DNA of 64,000 nucleotides from JAXMAF01 sp046350555 (lineage in GTDB: Bacteria > Planctomycetota > Phycisphaerae > Phycisphaerales > SM1A02). Both the position numbers and the translations under genes were made by a program. Below, piece by piece: positions 38,627-46,717 of the stretch. The first letter of the stretch is position 1; every line of letters begins with the position of its first letter. The notes beneath the pieces were generated by a model. It did no database searches. It was not told the origin of the DNA and was given only the letters and a program-made list of their open reading frames with translations. The stretch spans positions 62,001 through 126,000 of the forward strand of contig JAXMAF010000016.1 of NCBI GenBank assembly GCA_046350555.1, given 5' to 3'.

Positions 38627-39118
38627 TCAGCGCGGGGTGGCGTGCGAACCGCTCGCATGCAGATGGTCGAGGAGCCGCCGACCGTACCGCTCCACGCGAG
38701 CCGCACCCACACCGTCGATTGCGGCGAGCTCGGACAGGTCGGCCACGCGACGTGTCACGATCGCGGCCAACTGCTCGTTGGTGAAGACCGCGTAGACCGG
38801 AACACCTTCGCTCTCGGCCACACCCTTGCGCCACAAGCGCAGCTCAGCGAAGCGCTTGAAGTCGTCCTCGTTCAGGATCTCTCGATAGTCGATCCGTGCC
38901 GGCTTGTCCGACTCGACGCCGCGCTCCGCCTTCAGCGATCGCGGCAGCGGTCCCGGCCCCGCCGCGACCGTCACCCGTGCGCCCCATGCCGAATCGGTGC
39001 CCGCGTCGATCCACTGCCACTCGACCGAGACGACACGATGCGTCGCAAGAAACGCGTTCAGCTCCTGTTGCGCGGCTTGCGGATCGAGTGCCGGGATGGC
39101 GAAGAAGCAGAACTGCAT
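38627..39118 (-). CDS. HRDC-domain DGR accessory protein
   Basis: The protein has 163 residues. The N-terminal ~75 residues (MQFCFFAIPALDPQAAQQEL, HRVVSVEWQWID) form an unassigned alpha/beta domain. The C-terminal part, LRLWRKGVAESEGVPVYAVF...LSELAAIDGVGAARVERYG, is an HRDC nucleic-acid binding domain. HRDC proteins are known as an alternative accessory factor in DGRs that lack the Avd four-helix protein, and no Avd-like gene is seen here. ATG at 39118 lies 14 bp after the vWA-FGS stop. It probably helps the RT with template RNA or cDNA. Confidence 0.92.
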   Translation of the reverse strand: MQFCFFAIPALDPQAAQQELNAFLATHRVVSVEWQWIDAGTDSAWGARVTVAAGPGPLPRSLKAERGVESDKPARIDYREILNEDDFKRFAELRLWRKGVAESEGVPVYAVFTNEQLAAIVTRRVADLSELAAIDGVGAARVERYGRRLLDHLHASGSHATPR

Positions 39119-39132
39119 GGCGAGCGAGAAGT

Positions 39133-42100
39133 CTACTTCCTTGGATCCGTACGCCAGATTGGCTTCTTGGGAACCCCAAGCTTCTCGCGCAATCTCTCCG
39201 CAAAGCCCTTCGGCTGCGCCGACTCCGTCGGCACCGCCGGTTGGTCGCCTCGCCCTCCGGGCTTCGGCGACGGCCGCCCTCCGGGCGGGCGAGCGGGCTC
39301 CGCCCGACTCGGCTTGGGCTCGACGGACCTCAGGCAGAAACGGAAGCCCAGGCTGCCGTAGGCGCCGCCCGGGACGCCCGCGTAGCGGCCGGCCGAGCGC
39401 GCCCTCCTGGCGTAGCTGATCCAGGAGCCGCCGCGGACGACGCGGGACACGTCCTTGTCCCCGCCCTCCGGGCCACGCGGGTCCTCGACGGGCTCGGTCG
39501 AGTACGCGCGCATTCCGTCCGCACACCATTCCCACACGTTCCCGTGCATCTCGTACAGGCCCCACGGGTTCGCGGGCAGGCTCTTCACGGGCACGGTCTC
39601 TCGCCTGTACAGCCCCTTCGCGCCACCCGCGTACGGGACGTTCCCGTCGTGGTTCACCTGCTCCGGCGTGATCGTCTCGCCGAAGCTGAACGGTGTCTCC
39701 GTCCCCGCACGGCATGCGTACTCCCATTCCGCCTCCGTGGGAAGATCCGTCTCGCACTCCGGCAACAGCGCCGAGAGCCGGGCAAGGAACGCTCGCACAT
39801 CGCGCCAACTGACGTTCTCGACCGGTCGATCGTCCCCCTTGAACTGGCTCGGGTTCTTCCCCGTCACCGCCGACCACATCGCCTGTGTGCACGCCGTGTC
39901 CGCGAGCCAGAACCCTCGCGTCAACGTCACGCGGTGGCGTGGACCTTCATCTGCGAAGCGCTCCGCCTCCGTCTCCGGCGAACCCATCCAGAACTCTCCC
40001 GGCTCGATCCAGCGGAAGCGCTGGGTCGCCGTGCCGTATTGCGCTGTGACGGTGAGGTCGGCGTAGAGACCGAAGGGCGCGTCGATGCCGAAGGTAGCCG
40101 CGGCGCGGGTGGAACTCCGCTGAGCGCGGTTGAGAGGAGCTTCGACGAGCACGCGCCCGGCGCTGGCGCCACGCGTGTCATGGACGAAGCGCAACTGATC
40201 GCCACTCCATCGACAGGTGCCACCCATGAGTGATGGCGTCTCGACGAAGATCGTTCCATGGCTGCGGCGGGGCTCCGCGCCGGCACTCGTGCGATCGCCC
40301 GCGCCGACCTCCAGGCCCCAGCGCTGCGCGCCGCGCGGCCGGGCGACTGCTTCGACACGCACGAATTCCGTCGCGGTTTCGATCTCGATCGACGTGGTCG
40401 TGTCGTCGAGTGGCGCGATCGCGTGACCATCAGAGGACATAGCCGAAGACCGAGCGGAGGACCGAGTGGACGACATCGCGGACGACATCGCCAGCCACGC
40501 ACCCTTGCCTCGCCCCCGCCCGCCGACTCGAACCCAGACGCCGCCGCCATCGACCGCCATCGGCTCGCTCAGCGCGATGCGCCCCGGCCCGGGCGGCCCC
40601 GGCACCAGCAACAACTGTCGCGATCTCAGGTCGTGGACGAGCCGCATCAGGTGGCGCTCGCCACGGCCACCCGCGTGCGCCACGGCCGCGGGATCGATCG
40701 TGCCAGTCACGTTCAGCGATCGCCCGCTCTGCGCCGCGCGCTCCCGCACCTTGTTCAAGAGCGGGTAGAAGAGTCCCGGCTGACGTTGACGCATCGTGTC
40801 GTCGGCGTGTTCGACGACCTCCTCGGCGAAACGCCACCATGCCGGGTCCGTTGACTCCGCGCCTTCGACCGTCAACGTCGCGGCGAGGTCGCGGAAGAAC
40901 GCCTGCACATCCTCGTCGATTGGCTCGCCGGTGAGCGACTGCCGACGCCAGGTGTCGAAGTGGACGAGCTCGATTGGCAGGTGGGCGTGGTGCTCACGAC
41001 GCTGCTGATCGGCGGCGTCGCGCAGCGTCGCGGCGATTCCCTTGAACCGCGCCCGATGCGCTTCACCCGCCTCTTCCTTGACGATCGCCGAGGAACCGAC
41101 CTCGATGTCGGGATGCTCCCAGAGCGCCCCTTCGAGTCCCGCATTGTGCGGCGACTGCGGGTTGAGCCGGCGCAGCGCCCGCAGCAGCGGCGGATCGACG
41201 CGGCTCATCATGGCGACCATCGCGACAAGATCGGCGAGCCCCGGAAGGTCGTTGCCGACGACGGCGGCGCCGTGGCTGCGCTCGGGCCGCAGGCGCGCAT
41301 CGGGACTCCAGCGCAGGATCGTCGTGCCGGGAAAGAGCCGCGTGTCGACCTGCTCGGCACCAAGAGGGACTAGGGCGACCGGACGATGGCGCGACTTCGC
41401 CAAGGCGTGCGCGAAGTCGGCCCACATGCGGCACTCGTCGGAATCGACGCCGCGCAGCAGGCCGAGATCGGTGACGAGGACAATGCGTGCGCCAGGCGAT
41501 GGCGGCGACCACGGCCGCTCCCTCGGCGGGTCGGGAGACATCGACCAATGGTCGAGCAGGTCGGTCCACGGCCCGTGAGGATCTCCGTACACCATCCGAA
41601 GCGACAATCCGCCCCGACCACATTGGCCGAGAAGCATGCGGGCGAGCTCCTGCATGTCGTGCCGGTATGGCCGCAGCCTGGGCGAGCCATCGAGCAGCAC
41701 CACGATCTCGGGATTCCATCGGGTGGTCGTGGCGCGCGGAACCCGCCGAAGCGGCTTGCGCGCGGCGAGGTGATTGGCAAGCCGGGCGGTGTCGAGCGGC
41801 CCTTGGCGCGTCGCCGAGAGAAATCGACGAAGGCCCGGCACCAGCCGCGAGCGCGGGACAAGCTCGTCGAAGCCGATGAGTCGTTTGTCCGATTTCGGCC
41901 TGATCTGCTCGTCGCGAAGGGGTGCCGCCTTCGCGAGATCGACGCGCGTCGCGTCCGCCGTGTCGAACTCGCGCGCCCGACGCTCGGTGACCGCAAAGAG
42001 AAACGGCACCTTCCTTGGCAGGCGACGACCGGATGGCGGCGGGGCCGGCGTCTCGACGGACGGGGCCGTTGGGAGCTCCAGCGTCAGCGTGGCCGCGTGC

Positions 42101-42285
42101 GCGGGCGTCTCGTCCTCGCGCCGGTATCCGACGGTCGTCTCCGATTCATCCAAGGCGATCCAGCTCGGATCCTCACGCCGTCCCGCGCGATCGCGCTCGA
42201 CGAGCAGGCGAAGAAGATCGGCGCGACAGAGCGCGCCGTGTGGCGCGGAATGGGCGAGCGATTTCGGAAGCGCGGGTCGGGTCAC
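39133..42285 (-). CDS. vWA-FGS fusion, DGR target protein 2 (carries VR2)
   Basis: The protein has 1,050 residues starting at GTG. Residues ~190-345 look like a von Willebrand A domain: EIVVLLDGSPRLRPYRHDM carries a degenerate metal site, then RIVLVTDLGLLRG and RPVALVPLG. A helical middle part follows, with a Ser-rich MSSAMSSTRSSARSSAMSS stretch. From ~758 to 990 is the FGS fold (RWIEPGEFWMGSPETEAER, MHGNVWEWCADG) with VR2 at ~947-986: RGGSW-ISYARRARSAGRYAGVP. A Pro/Gly-rich tail ends the protein. MoxR ATPases typically act on vWA partners, and a MoxR gene lies 90 bp upstream. So VR2 ligand binding may be read out through MoxR; this is inference. Confidence 0.9.
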   Translation of the reverse strand: MTRPALPKSLAHSAPHGALCRADLLRLLVERDRAGRREDPSWIALDESETTVGYRREDETPAHAATLTLELPTAPSVETPAPPPSGRRLPRKVPFLFAVTERRAREFDTADATRVDLAKAAPLRDEQIRPKSDKRLIGFDELVPRSRLVPGLRRFLSATRQGPLDTARLANHLAARKPLRRVPRATTTRWNPEIVVLLDGSPRLRPYRHDMQELARMLLGQCGRGGLSLRMVYGDPHGPWTDLLDHWSMSPDPPRERPWSPPSPGARIVLVTDLGLLRGVDSDECRMWADFAHALAKSRHRPVALVPLGAEQVDTRLFPGTTILRWSPDARLRPERSHGAAVVGNDLPGLADLVAMVAMMSRVDPPLLRALRRLNPQSPHNAGLEGALWEHPDIEVGSSAIVKEEAGEAHRARFKGIAATLRDAADQQRREHHAHLPIELVHFDTWRRQSLTGEPIDEDVQAFFRDLAATLTVEGAESTDPAWWRFAEEVVEHADDTMRQRQPGLFYPLLNKVRERAAQSGRSLNVTGTIDPAAVAHAGGRGERHLMRLVHDLRSRQLLLVPGPPGPGRIALSEPMAVDGGGVWVRVGGRGRGKGAWLAMSSAMSSTRSSARSSAMSSDGHAIAPLDDTTTSIEIETATEFVRVEAVARPRGAQRWGLEVGAGDRTSAGAEPRRSHGTIFVETPSLMGGTCRWSGDQLRFVHDTRGASAGRVLVEAPLNRAQRSSTRAAATFGIDAPFGLYADLTVTAQYGTATQRFRWIEPGEFWMGSPETEAERFADEGPRHRVTLTRGFWLADTACTQAMWSAVTGKNPSQFKGDDRPVENVSWRDVRAFLARLSALLPECETDLPTEAEWEYACRAGTETPFSFGETITPEQVNHDGNVPYAGGAKGLYRRETVPVKSLPANPWGLYEMHGNVWEWCADGMRAYSTEPVEDPRGPEGGDKDVSRVVRGGSWISYARRARSAGRYAGVPGGAYGSLGFRFCLRSVEPKPSRAEPARPPGGRPSPKPGGRGDQPAVPTESAQPKGFAERLREKLGVPKKPIWRTDPRK
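39294..39306 (-). other. Hairpin 22 bp beyond VR2
   Basis: This is the same CGGGC-TCC-GCCCG hairpin, at the same 22-bp distance as for VR1. The identical sequence and spacing in both targets suggest it is part of the retrohoming site. Confidence 0.65.
39329..39445 (-). repeat. DGR variable region VR2
   Basis: These 117 bp align without gaps to the template, with 13 differences, all at coding-strand adenines. All eight AAC codons are changed (S, Y, G, Y, G, G, Y, S) and two GAC codons became GGC and GTC. No difference falls at a non-adenine position. Confidence 0.97.
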
Positions 42286-42375
42286 GGCGTGTGTGTCGCC
42301 TTGGGATGGACGCGTCAGGCCATCATGCGCGGATGCGGTTGCGCGGATGCGCGCCGATTCACGATGCGTGCCAAC

Positions 42376-43368
42376 TCACGACGGGCCGCGGTCATCGTCG
42401 GACGAAGGCGCCGCGACCGGCGAGCGCCGCTGATCCTGATCGGGCTGCTTCACGAGTGCGTAGCGACTGAGCCGGTCGAGCATCGCGTGCTGCGCCGCTT
42501 CCCTCGCCTTCGCCGCGTCCCCGCCGCGACGGCCGCTCGCTGGACCGTCTGGCACGAGCTCGTGCAACGCATGCAGCAGGTCGATGTACTCCGCAAGCCC
42601 CACCGGCGGATACTTCACGCGGTCGCAATCGCCGCGATCCTGCGCGACCTGCTGCGCCGCCCGCTCGCGGACGGTCTCCTCGACCGAAAGATGCTTGTGT
42701 ACCCGGCCGCGATCGACAAGCCACGTGCGGAACTCCGCGCCGTCCTTCGGCGGGTTGAGGTTGAGCACGGCGCAGCGGCGGACGAACGCCGGTGGCAGCT
42801 CGCGCTCCTCGTTGGTGGTGATGACGACGAGCGGCATGCGACCCGCGGGGGCCGAGATCGTCGTCTTTGCAAGCTGCGGCACGTCGAAGCTGCGGTTGCC
42901 GAGGACGTCGAGAAGCGCGTTGGGCACATCGCTGTCGGCCTTGTCGATCTCGTCGATAAGGAGCACGGGAAGGTGTTCGTCCTCCTTCATCGCCTCGATC
43001 GCCTGCCAAAGCCGGCCCCGCTTCACGTACCTGGCGTTGGTGCGATCGAGCTCCCTCAACTCGGCATCGGCAAGCCGTTCGACGACGTCGTAGCGGTACA
43101 GCAGGTCGAGCGCCTCGTAGCGCGGATGGATGACCTCGTAGAGGAGCTTGCCCTTCGTGACGCTCGCGGCGGCGCGGGCGATCTGGCTCTTGCCACATCC
43201 CGCCTCGCCGCGCACGAGCAGCGGCCGGCGCGAGGCGACGGCGAACGTGAGCGCGTCGATCTCGTTCTGGCTCCATTGGTGGTACGCGAGGCCGAACTTG
43301 TCGTCGGCGGCGAGCTCCTGGACGCCCGCAGCGAGGTCGCGGAAGGGATTGGTGGAGGGGGTGGACAT
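42376..43368 (-). CDS. MoxR-family AAA+ ATPase
   Basis: The protein has 330 residues. Walker A is GEAGCGKSQ (~54), Walker B VLLIDEIDKAD (~135), sensor-1 Asn in VITTNEER (~186) and the arginine finger region FVRRCAVLNLNPP (~196). MoxR ATPases are chaperone-like remodelers that work with vWA proteins. The next gene encodes a vWA-FGS fusion and the upstream gene a SEFIR protein, so a three-part system is likely: sensor, ATPase switch, effector. It is the second gene of the group, 121 bp after the SEFIR gene. The C-terminal ~50 residues are polar and unassigned. Confidence 0.93.
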   Translation of the reverse strand: MSTPSTNPFRDLAAGVQELAADDKFGLAYHQWSQNEIDALTFAVASRRPLLVRGEAGCGKSQIARAAASVTKGKLLYEVIHPRYEALDLLYRYDVVERLADAELRELDRTNARYVKRGRLWQAIEAMKEDEHLPVLLIDEIDKADSDVPNALLDVLGNRSFDVPQLAKTTISAPAGRMPLVVITTNEERELPPAFVRRCAVLNLNPPKDGAEFRTWLVDRGRVHKHLSVEETVRERAAQQVAQDRGDCDRVKYPPVGLAEYIDLLHALHELVPDGPASGRRGGDAAKAREAAQHAMLDRLSRYALVKQPDQDQRRSPVAAPSSDDDRGPS

Positions 43369-43489
43369 GACGTGGCGGAGGGCAACCTACACGATGAACG
43401 GCAGGAGAAACGCAACGATTCTGCCACAGATTCCGACGATCTTCTCGCCGCTCTCGAATATGTGGGCGACGCGCGGCGAGGACTGCCTG

Positions 43490-44914
43490 TCAGCTGAACA
43501 GGTGGCCGCAGAACTCCGTGAAGTACTTGTCTAGAAGCCCTGGCGAAACGTGGAAGAGCGCCTTTGCAGCTCCGTCGTTTCCGCCGACGCCAAAGAAGAC
43601 CGGCACAGTCGTCTTCGTCGAGAGCAGCGCGGCCTCACCGGCGTCGCTCTCGCTCGGAACGACGATGGCAAAGCACTCACCCAGCGCACCTCGGCGCATC
43701 GCAATGCGCGCGTTCAGCACGTCCCACTCATCCTCGCTGAGCGGTGTCGCGTCAAGTGTCCCGGTGGTCGTACCCGGAGCGTGAGGGAACTCCGCTGCAT
43801 AGACCTCGCGAGCGAGCGCATTGAACGTCAGGCGCCCTGCCTTCGGCGGCCGAATCAGGTGTATGTTCTTGGGCATGATGGCCTTCGAGCCCGACAATCG
43901 CTCGACGACGATCTTGCCGCCGAACAGCTCGGCGGCGACGACCGCACAGAGCATCGGAGCGTCAAGCGGAACGCGTGGTGAGGGACCGGACGTTCCGGCG
44001 GCCTTCGCGTCGGCCTCTGCTCGATTCACCAAGTGCAGCGCCCTCAACAGGAACAGGGCAACTGCGGCTTCCTCGATCGCCGCGCGCTGAGCGGGCAAGA
44101 CGTTCGTCCTGTCGATCGCCGCAACGGCCCGCGTCACGAGGTAGAGGTGGGACAGGCCCGGCGTCGGCTCCGGTGGCTTGGAGAGTCGATCAACCACAAC
44201 ATTCGCCAGCGCGATCGGCGCCTGATTGGGCGGGATCTGGAGCTGACCCACCAATTCGTCGAGAAGCATGCGTGCGTCCTGCTTGGCCAGGTAGTCGCGC
44301 GTCGCTCTTGCTTGATCGCTTCGGACGGCGGCCATCGTCGGAAGTGGCCCGGATCCGGAGGAGGTCGTGTCGCTCCCTTCCTCGGTGGTGAAGGTTGATG
44401 CGACCGCAGATTCCGGTGCAGCATCGCCAGAGGACGCACGTCGCAAGGATGCGGCGCGCTTCGCGCCATCCAGGAGCTTCTCGATGCGCTCGTTCTGCGA
44501 CGGGAACCTGTGGTTGTTGTCCCAGTCTTGCAGATCAATCGGCACGTCCCCTGGATGACCGCCGTCCGGCACAATGGGATAGAACTTCGTGTTCCTGTCA
44601 AGGCTCTCGTACAGCAGCCGCGTGACGATCGCTCCTTCGTATCGGGCCCCTCTTCCCTCGTCGGGCGGCGATTCCTTCTGGTAGCGCTCCTTCAGCTTCG
44701 CCGTACAGACGACAAGCACGCAGTCGGCGGACATGATGCCACTGCGCATCCAAGCAGACCAGCCTTTGGGGGGCGGCGTGTCGATGAACGGCCTGTCGTA
44801 GACGACCGTCCAACCGCGCCCACCGAGCCACTCGGCGAGATCCCACACCCGCTTGACGTGGACGTCGCTCTCGTGCGCGTAGCTGATGAAGACGGTTCCG
44901 CGCGTGGTCGTCAT
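43490..44914 (-). CDS. SEFIR (TIR-like) domain protein with unassigned C-terminal region
   Basis: The protein has 474 residues. Residues ~7-150 are a SEFIR/TIR-type domain: VFISYAHESDVHVKRVWDLA, GWTVVYDRPFID, ADCVLVVCTAKLKERYQKES, GAIVTRLLYES and KFYPIVPDGG. Residues ~215-474 are helical then alpha/beta (LSHLYLVTRAVAAIDRTNV, MLCAVVAAELFGGKIVVERL, VPVFFGVGGNDGAAKALFHV) and I do not recognise them. The ATG at 44914 has GGAGG upstream and a TATGCT box at 44939; a longer reading frame upstream is not protein-like. As the first gene of the group it is the likely effector or adaptor. Confidence 0.88.
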   Translation of the reverse strand: MTTTRGTVFISYAHESDVHVKRVWDLAEWLGGRGWTVVYDRPFIDTPPPKGWSAWMRSGIMSADCVLVVCTAKLKERYQKESPPDEGRGARYEGAIVTRLLYESLDRNTKFYPIVPDGGHPGDVPIDLQDWDNNHRFPSQNERIEKLLDGAKRAASLRRASSGDAAPESAVASTFTTEEGSDTTSSGSGPLPTMAAVRSDQARATRDYLAKQDARMLLDELVGQLQIPPNQAPIALANVVVDRLSKPPEPTPGLSHLYLVTRAVAAIDRTNVLPAQRAAIEEAAVALFLLRALHLVNRAEADAKAAGTSGPSPRVPLDAPMLCAVVAAELFGGKIVVERLSGSKAIMPKNIHLIRPPKAGRLTFNALAREVYAAEFPHAPGTTTGTLDATPLSEDEWDVLNARIAMRRGALGECFAIVVPSESDAGEAALLSTKTTVPVFFGVGGNDGAAKALFHVSPGLLDKYFTEFCGHLFS

Positions 44915-44938
44915 ACCCCGAGCACCTCCAATGCGCAG

Positions 44939-44944
44939 AGCATA
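44939..44944 (-). promoter_or_regulatory. Likely -10 box for the SEFIR-MoxR-DGR group
   Basis: TATGCT on the minus strand lies 24 nt before the ATG, leaving a short leader that contains the GGAGG ribosome-binding site. No clear -35 is seen. The divergent manC has its own TAACCT box 9 nt before its ATG. Confidence 0.45.
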
Positions 44945-45056
44945 ACGGACGGGCGATCGACACGAACGGCCACAGGAGCACGAGAGCGAAGCCCCGCGCA
45001 TCCCGCTCGACATGCAACCACGCCCGCAACGGCGCACGTGCTAACCTCCTTCCCCC

Positions 45057-46148
45057 ATGCGCTACTCCGTCATCATCGCCGGTGGCTCGGGCACGCGGCT
45101 GTGGCCGATGAGCCGCGGCGCCAAGCCGAAGCAACTGCTGCCGTTCGTCCGCCACCAAGGGCGCGACGTCTCGCTTCTGCGGCTCTCGGCGGCGCGCATC
45201 GAAGGTGTCGTTCCGGCGGCGTGCCGCTACATCTGCGCGTCGGAGCAGTACCGCGACGCGATCGTCGCGGAGGTGCCGGAGCTGACCATCGATCGCTACC
45301 TGAGCGAGCCGATGGGGCGCGACACGCTCAACGCCGTCGGCTACGCCGCGGCGGTGCTCGCGAAGCGCGACGCCGACGCCGTCTTCGCGGTGCTCACCGC
45401 GGACCACCTGATCGAGCCGGTGGACGAGTTCGTGCGGCGCATGGATGTCGCCTTCCGGCTGGTCGAGCAGGATCCGCGCCGGCTCGTCACCTTCGGCATC
45501 GTGCCGACCTTCCCGGCGACGGGTTACGGCTATGTCGAGCGCGGCGATGCGATTCCCGGCTTCGACCGCGCCTATCGCGCCAAGCAGTTCGTCGAGAAGC
45601 CGCCGCTCGAGACGGCCAAGGCGTACCTCGCCGCGGGAACGTTCGCGTGGAACAGCGGCATGTTCGTCTTCAACGCGCGGAAGGTGATGGAGGCGCTCGC
45701 GTGGTACCGACCCGAGACGCACGCCGGGCTTGCGCGCATCGCCGATGCGTGGAACTCGACGCGGCGCGACGCGGTCATCCGCGAGGTCTATCCGACGCTC
45801 TTCAAGGTCAGCGTGGACGTCGGCCTCATGGAGCCCGCCGCGAAGGACGCGCGGCTCGCGGTCTGCACCGTGCCGATGGACCTGAGCTGGAAGGACGTAG
45901 GAAGCTGGCCGACGTACGGCGACACGCTGCCCGCCGATGCCAACGGCAACCGCGCCAACGGCCCGGTGGTCCACCTCGACAGCCGCAACGTGCTCGCCGT
46001 CACCGACGATCCGTCGCACACGATCACGACGATCGGTGTCAGCGACCTCATCATCGTGCGCACCGCCGATGCGACGCTCGTCTGCCGCGCCGCCGACGCG
46101 GAGAAGGTGAAGCAGATGGCGGGCATGGTCGGCAAGCCGCTGCAATAG
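45057..46148 (+). CDS. manC: Mannose-1-phosphate guanylyltransferase
   Basis: The protein has 363 residues and makes GDP-mannose from mannose-1-phosphate and GTP. Nucleotidyltransferase motifs are IIAGGSGTRLWPMSR (N-terminus), LTADHLI (metal site), FVEKP and GTFAWNSGMFVF. There is no phosphomannose-isomerase cupin at the C-terminus, so it is monofunctional. TAACCT lies 9 nt before the ATG. Its product could feed the dehydrogenase at 4744 if that uses GDP-mannose. Confidence 0.95.
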   Translation: MRYSVIIAGGSGTRLWPMSRGAKPKQLLPFVRHQGRDVSLLRLSAARIEGVVPAACRYICASEQYRDAIVAEVPELTIDRYLSEPMGRDTLNAVGYAAAVLAKRDADAVFAVLTADHLIEPVDEFVRRMDVAFRLVEQDPRRLVTFGIVPTFPATGYGYVERGDAIPGFDRAYRAKQFVEKPPLETAKAYLAAGTFAWNSGMFVFNARKVMEALAWYRPETHAGLARIADAWNSTRRDAVIREVYPTLFKVSVDVGLMEPAAKDARLAVCTVPMDLSWKDVGSWPTYGDTLPADANGNRANGPVVHLDSRNVLAVTDDPSHTITTIGVSDLIIVRTADATLVCRAADAEKVKQMAGMVGKPLQ

Positions 46149-46255
46149 GTCGCCGTGCAACGCGCGCGGGGCGCACGGCCGCGCCTGCGCGGCCCCGGCG
46201 ATCCTCGTGAACGCTCCATCTCGCGCGACGCCGCGCGCCACGCGGCATCCTTCAC

Positions 46256-46669
46256 ATGCGATTCCTCGCCATCGATCTCGGCGCCAAGCGCACCGGCCTC
46301 GCGGTGGGCGACGATCGCACGCGGCTGGTGACGCCGCTCGCGGTGCTCGAGGTTCCGCGCGGTCCCGCGCTGATCCAGGCCATCGCGCGGGCGATCGACG
46401 CCCAGGGGCCCGACGCCCTCGTCATCGGCCTTCCCCTCAACATGGATGGCACCGAAGGCAGGCCCGCGAAGGAGACGCGCACCTTCGGCGAGGCGCTTCA
46501 CGCGGCCGTGCAGCTTCCCGTCGAATACCACGACGAACGACTCACCAGCTTCGCCGCCGACGACGCGATGGCCCGCAGCGGCCGCACGCACGCGCAGAAG
46601 CGCGCCGTGCGCGACGCCCTCGCGGCGAAGGAGGTGCTGGAGGATTTCCTGCGGGCGCGCGGCGGGTGA
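46256..46669 (+). CDS. ruvX: Pre-16S rRNA nuclease YqgF / RuvX
   Basis: The protein has 137 residues with an RNase-H-like fold. FLAIDLGAKRTGLAVGDD holds the first catalytic Asp. VIGLPLNMDGTEG and YHDERLTSFAADDAM (DERLTS signature) follow, and DALAAKEVLEDFL holds the last acidic residue. The family matures the 16S rRNA 5' end. The start is ATG at 46256. It follows manC by 107 bp. Confidence 0.95.
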   Translation: MRFLAIDLGAKRTGLAVGDDRTRLVTPLAVLEVPRGPALIQAIARAIDAQGPDALVIGLPLNMDGTEGRPAKETRTFGEALHAAVQLPVEYHDERLTSFAADDAMARSGRTHAQKRAVRDALAAKEVLEDFLRARGG

Positions 46670-46717
46670 CGTGGAACGCGGACGCGGCTGCGCTGCTGGA
46701 CACCGCACCCTGCGCGC

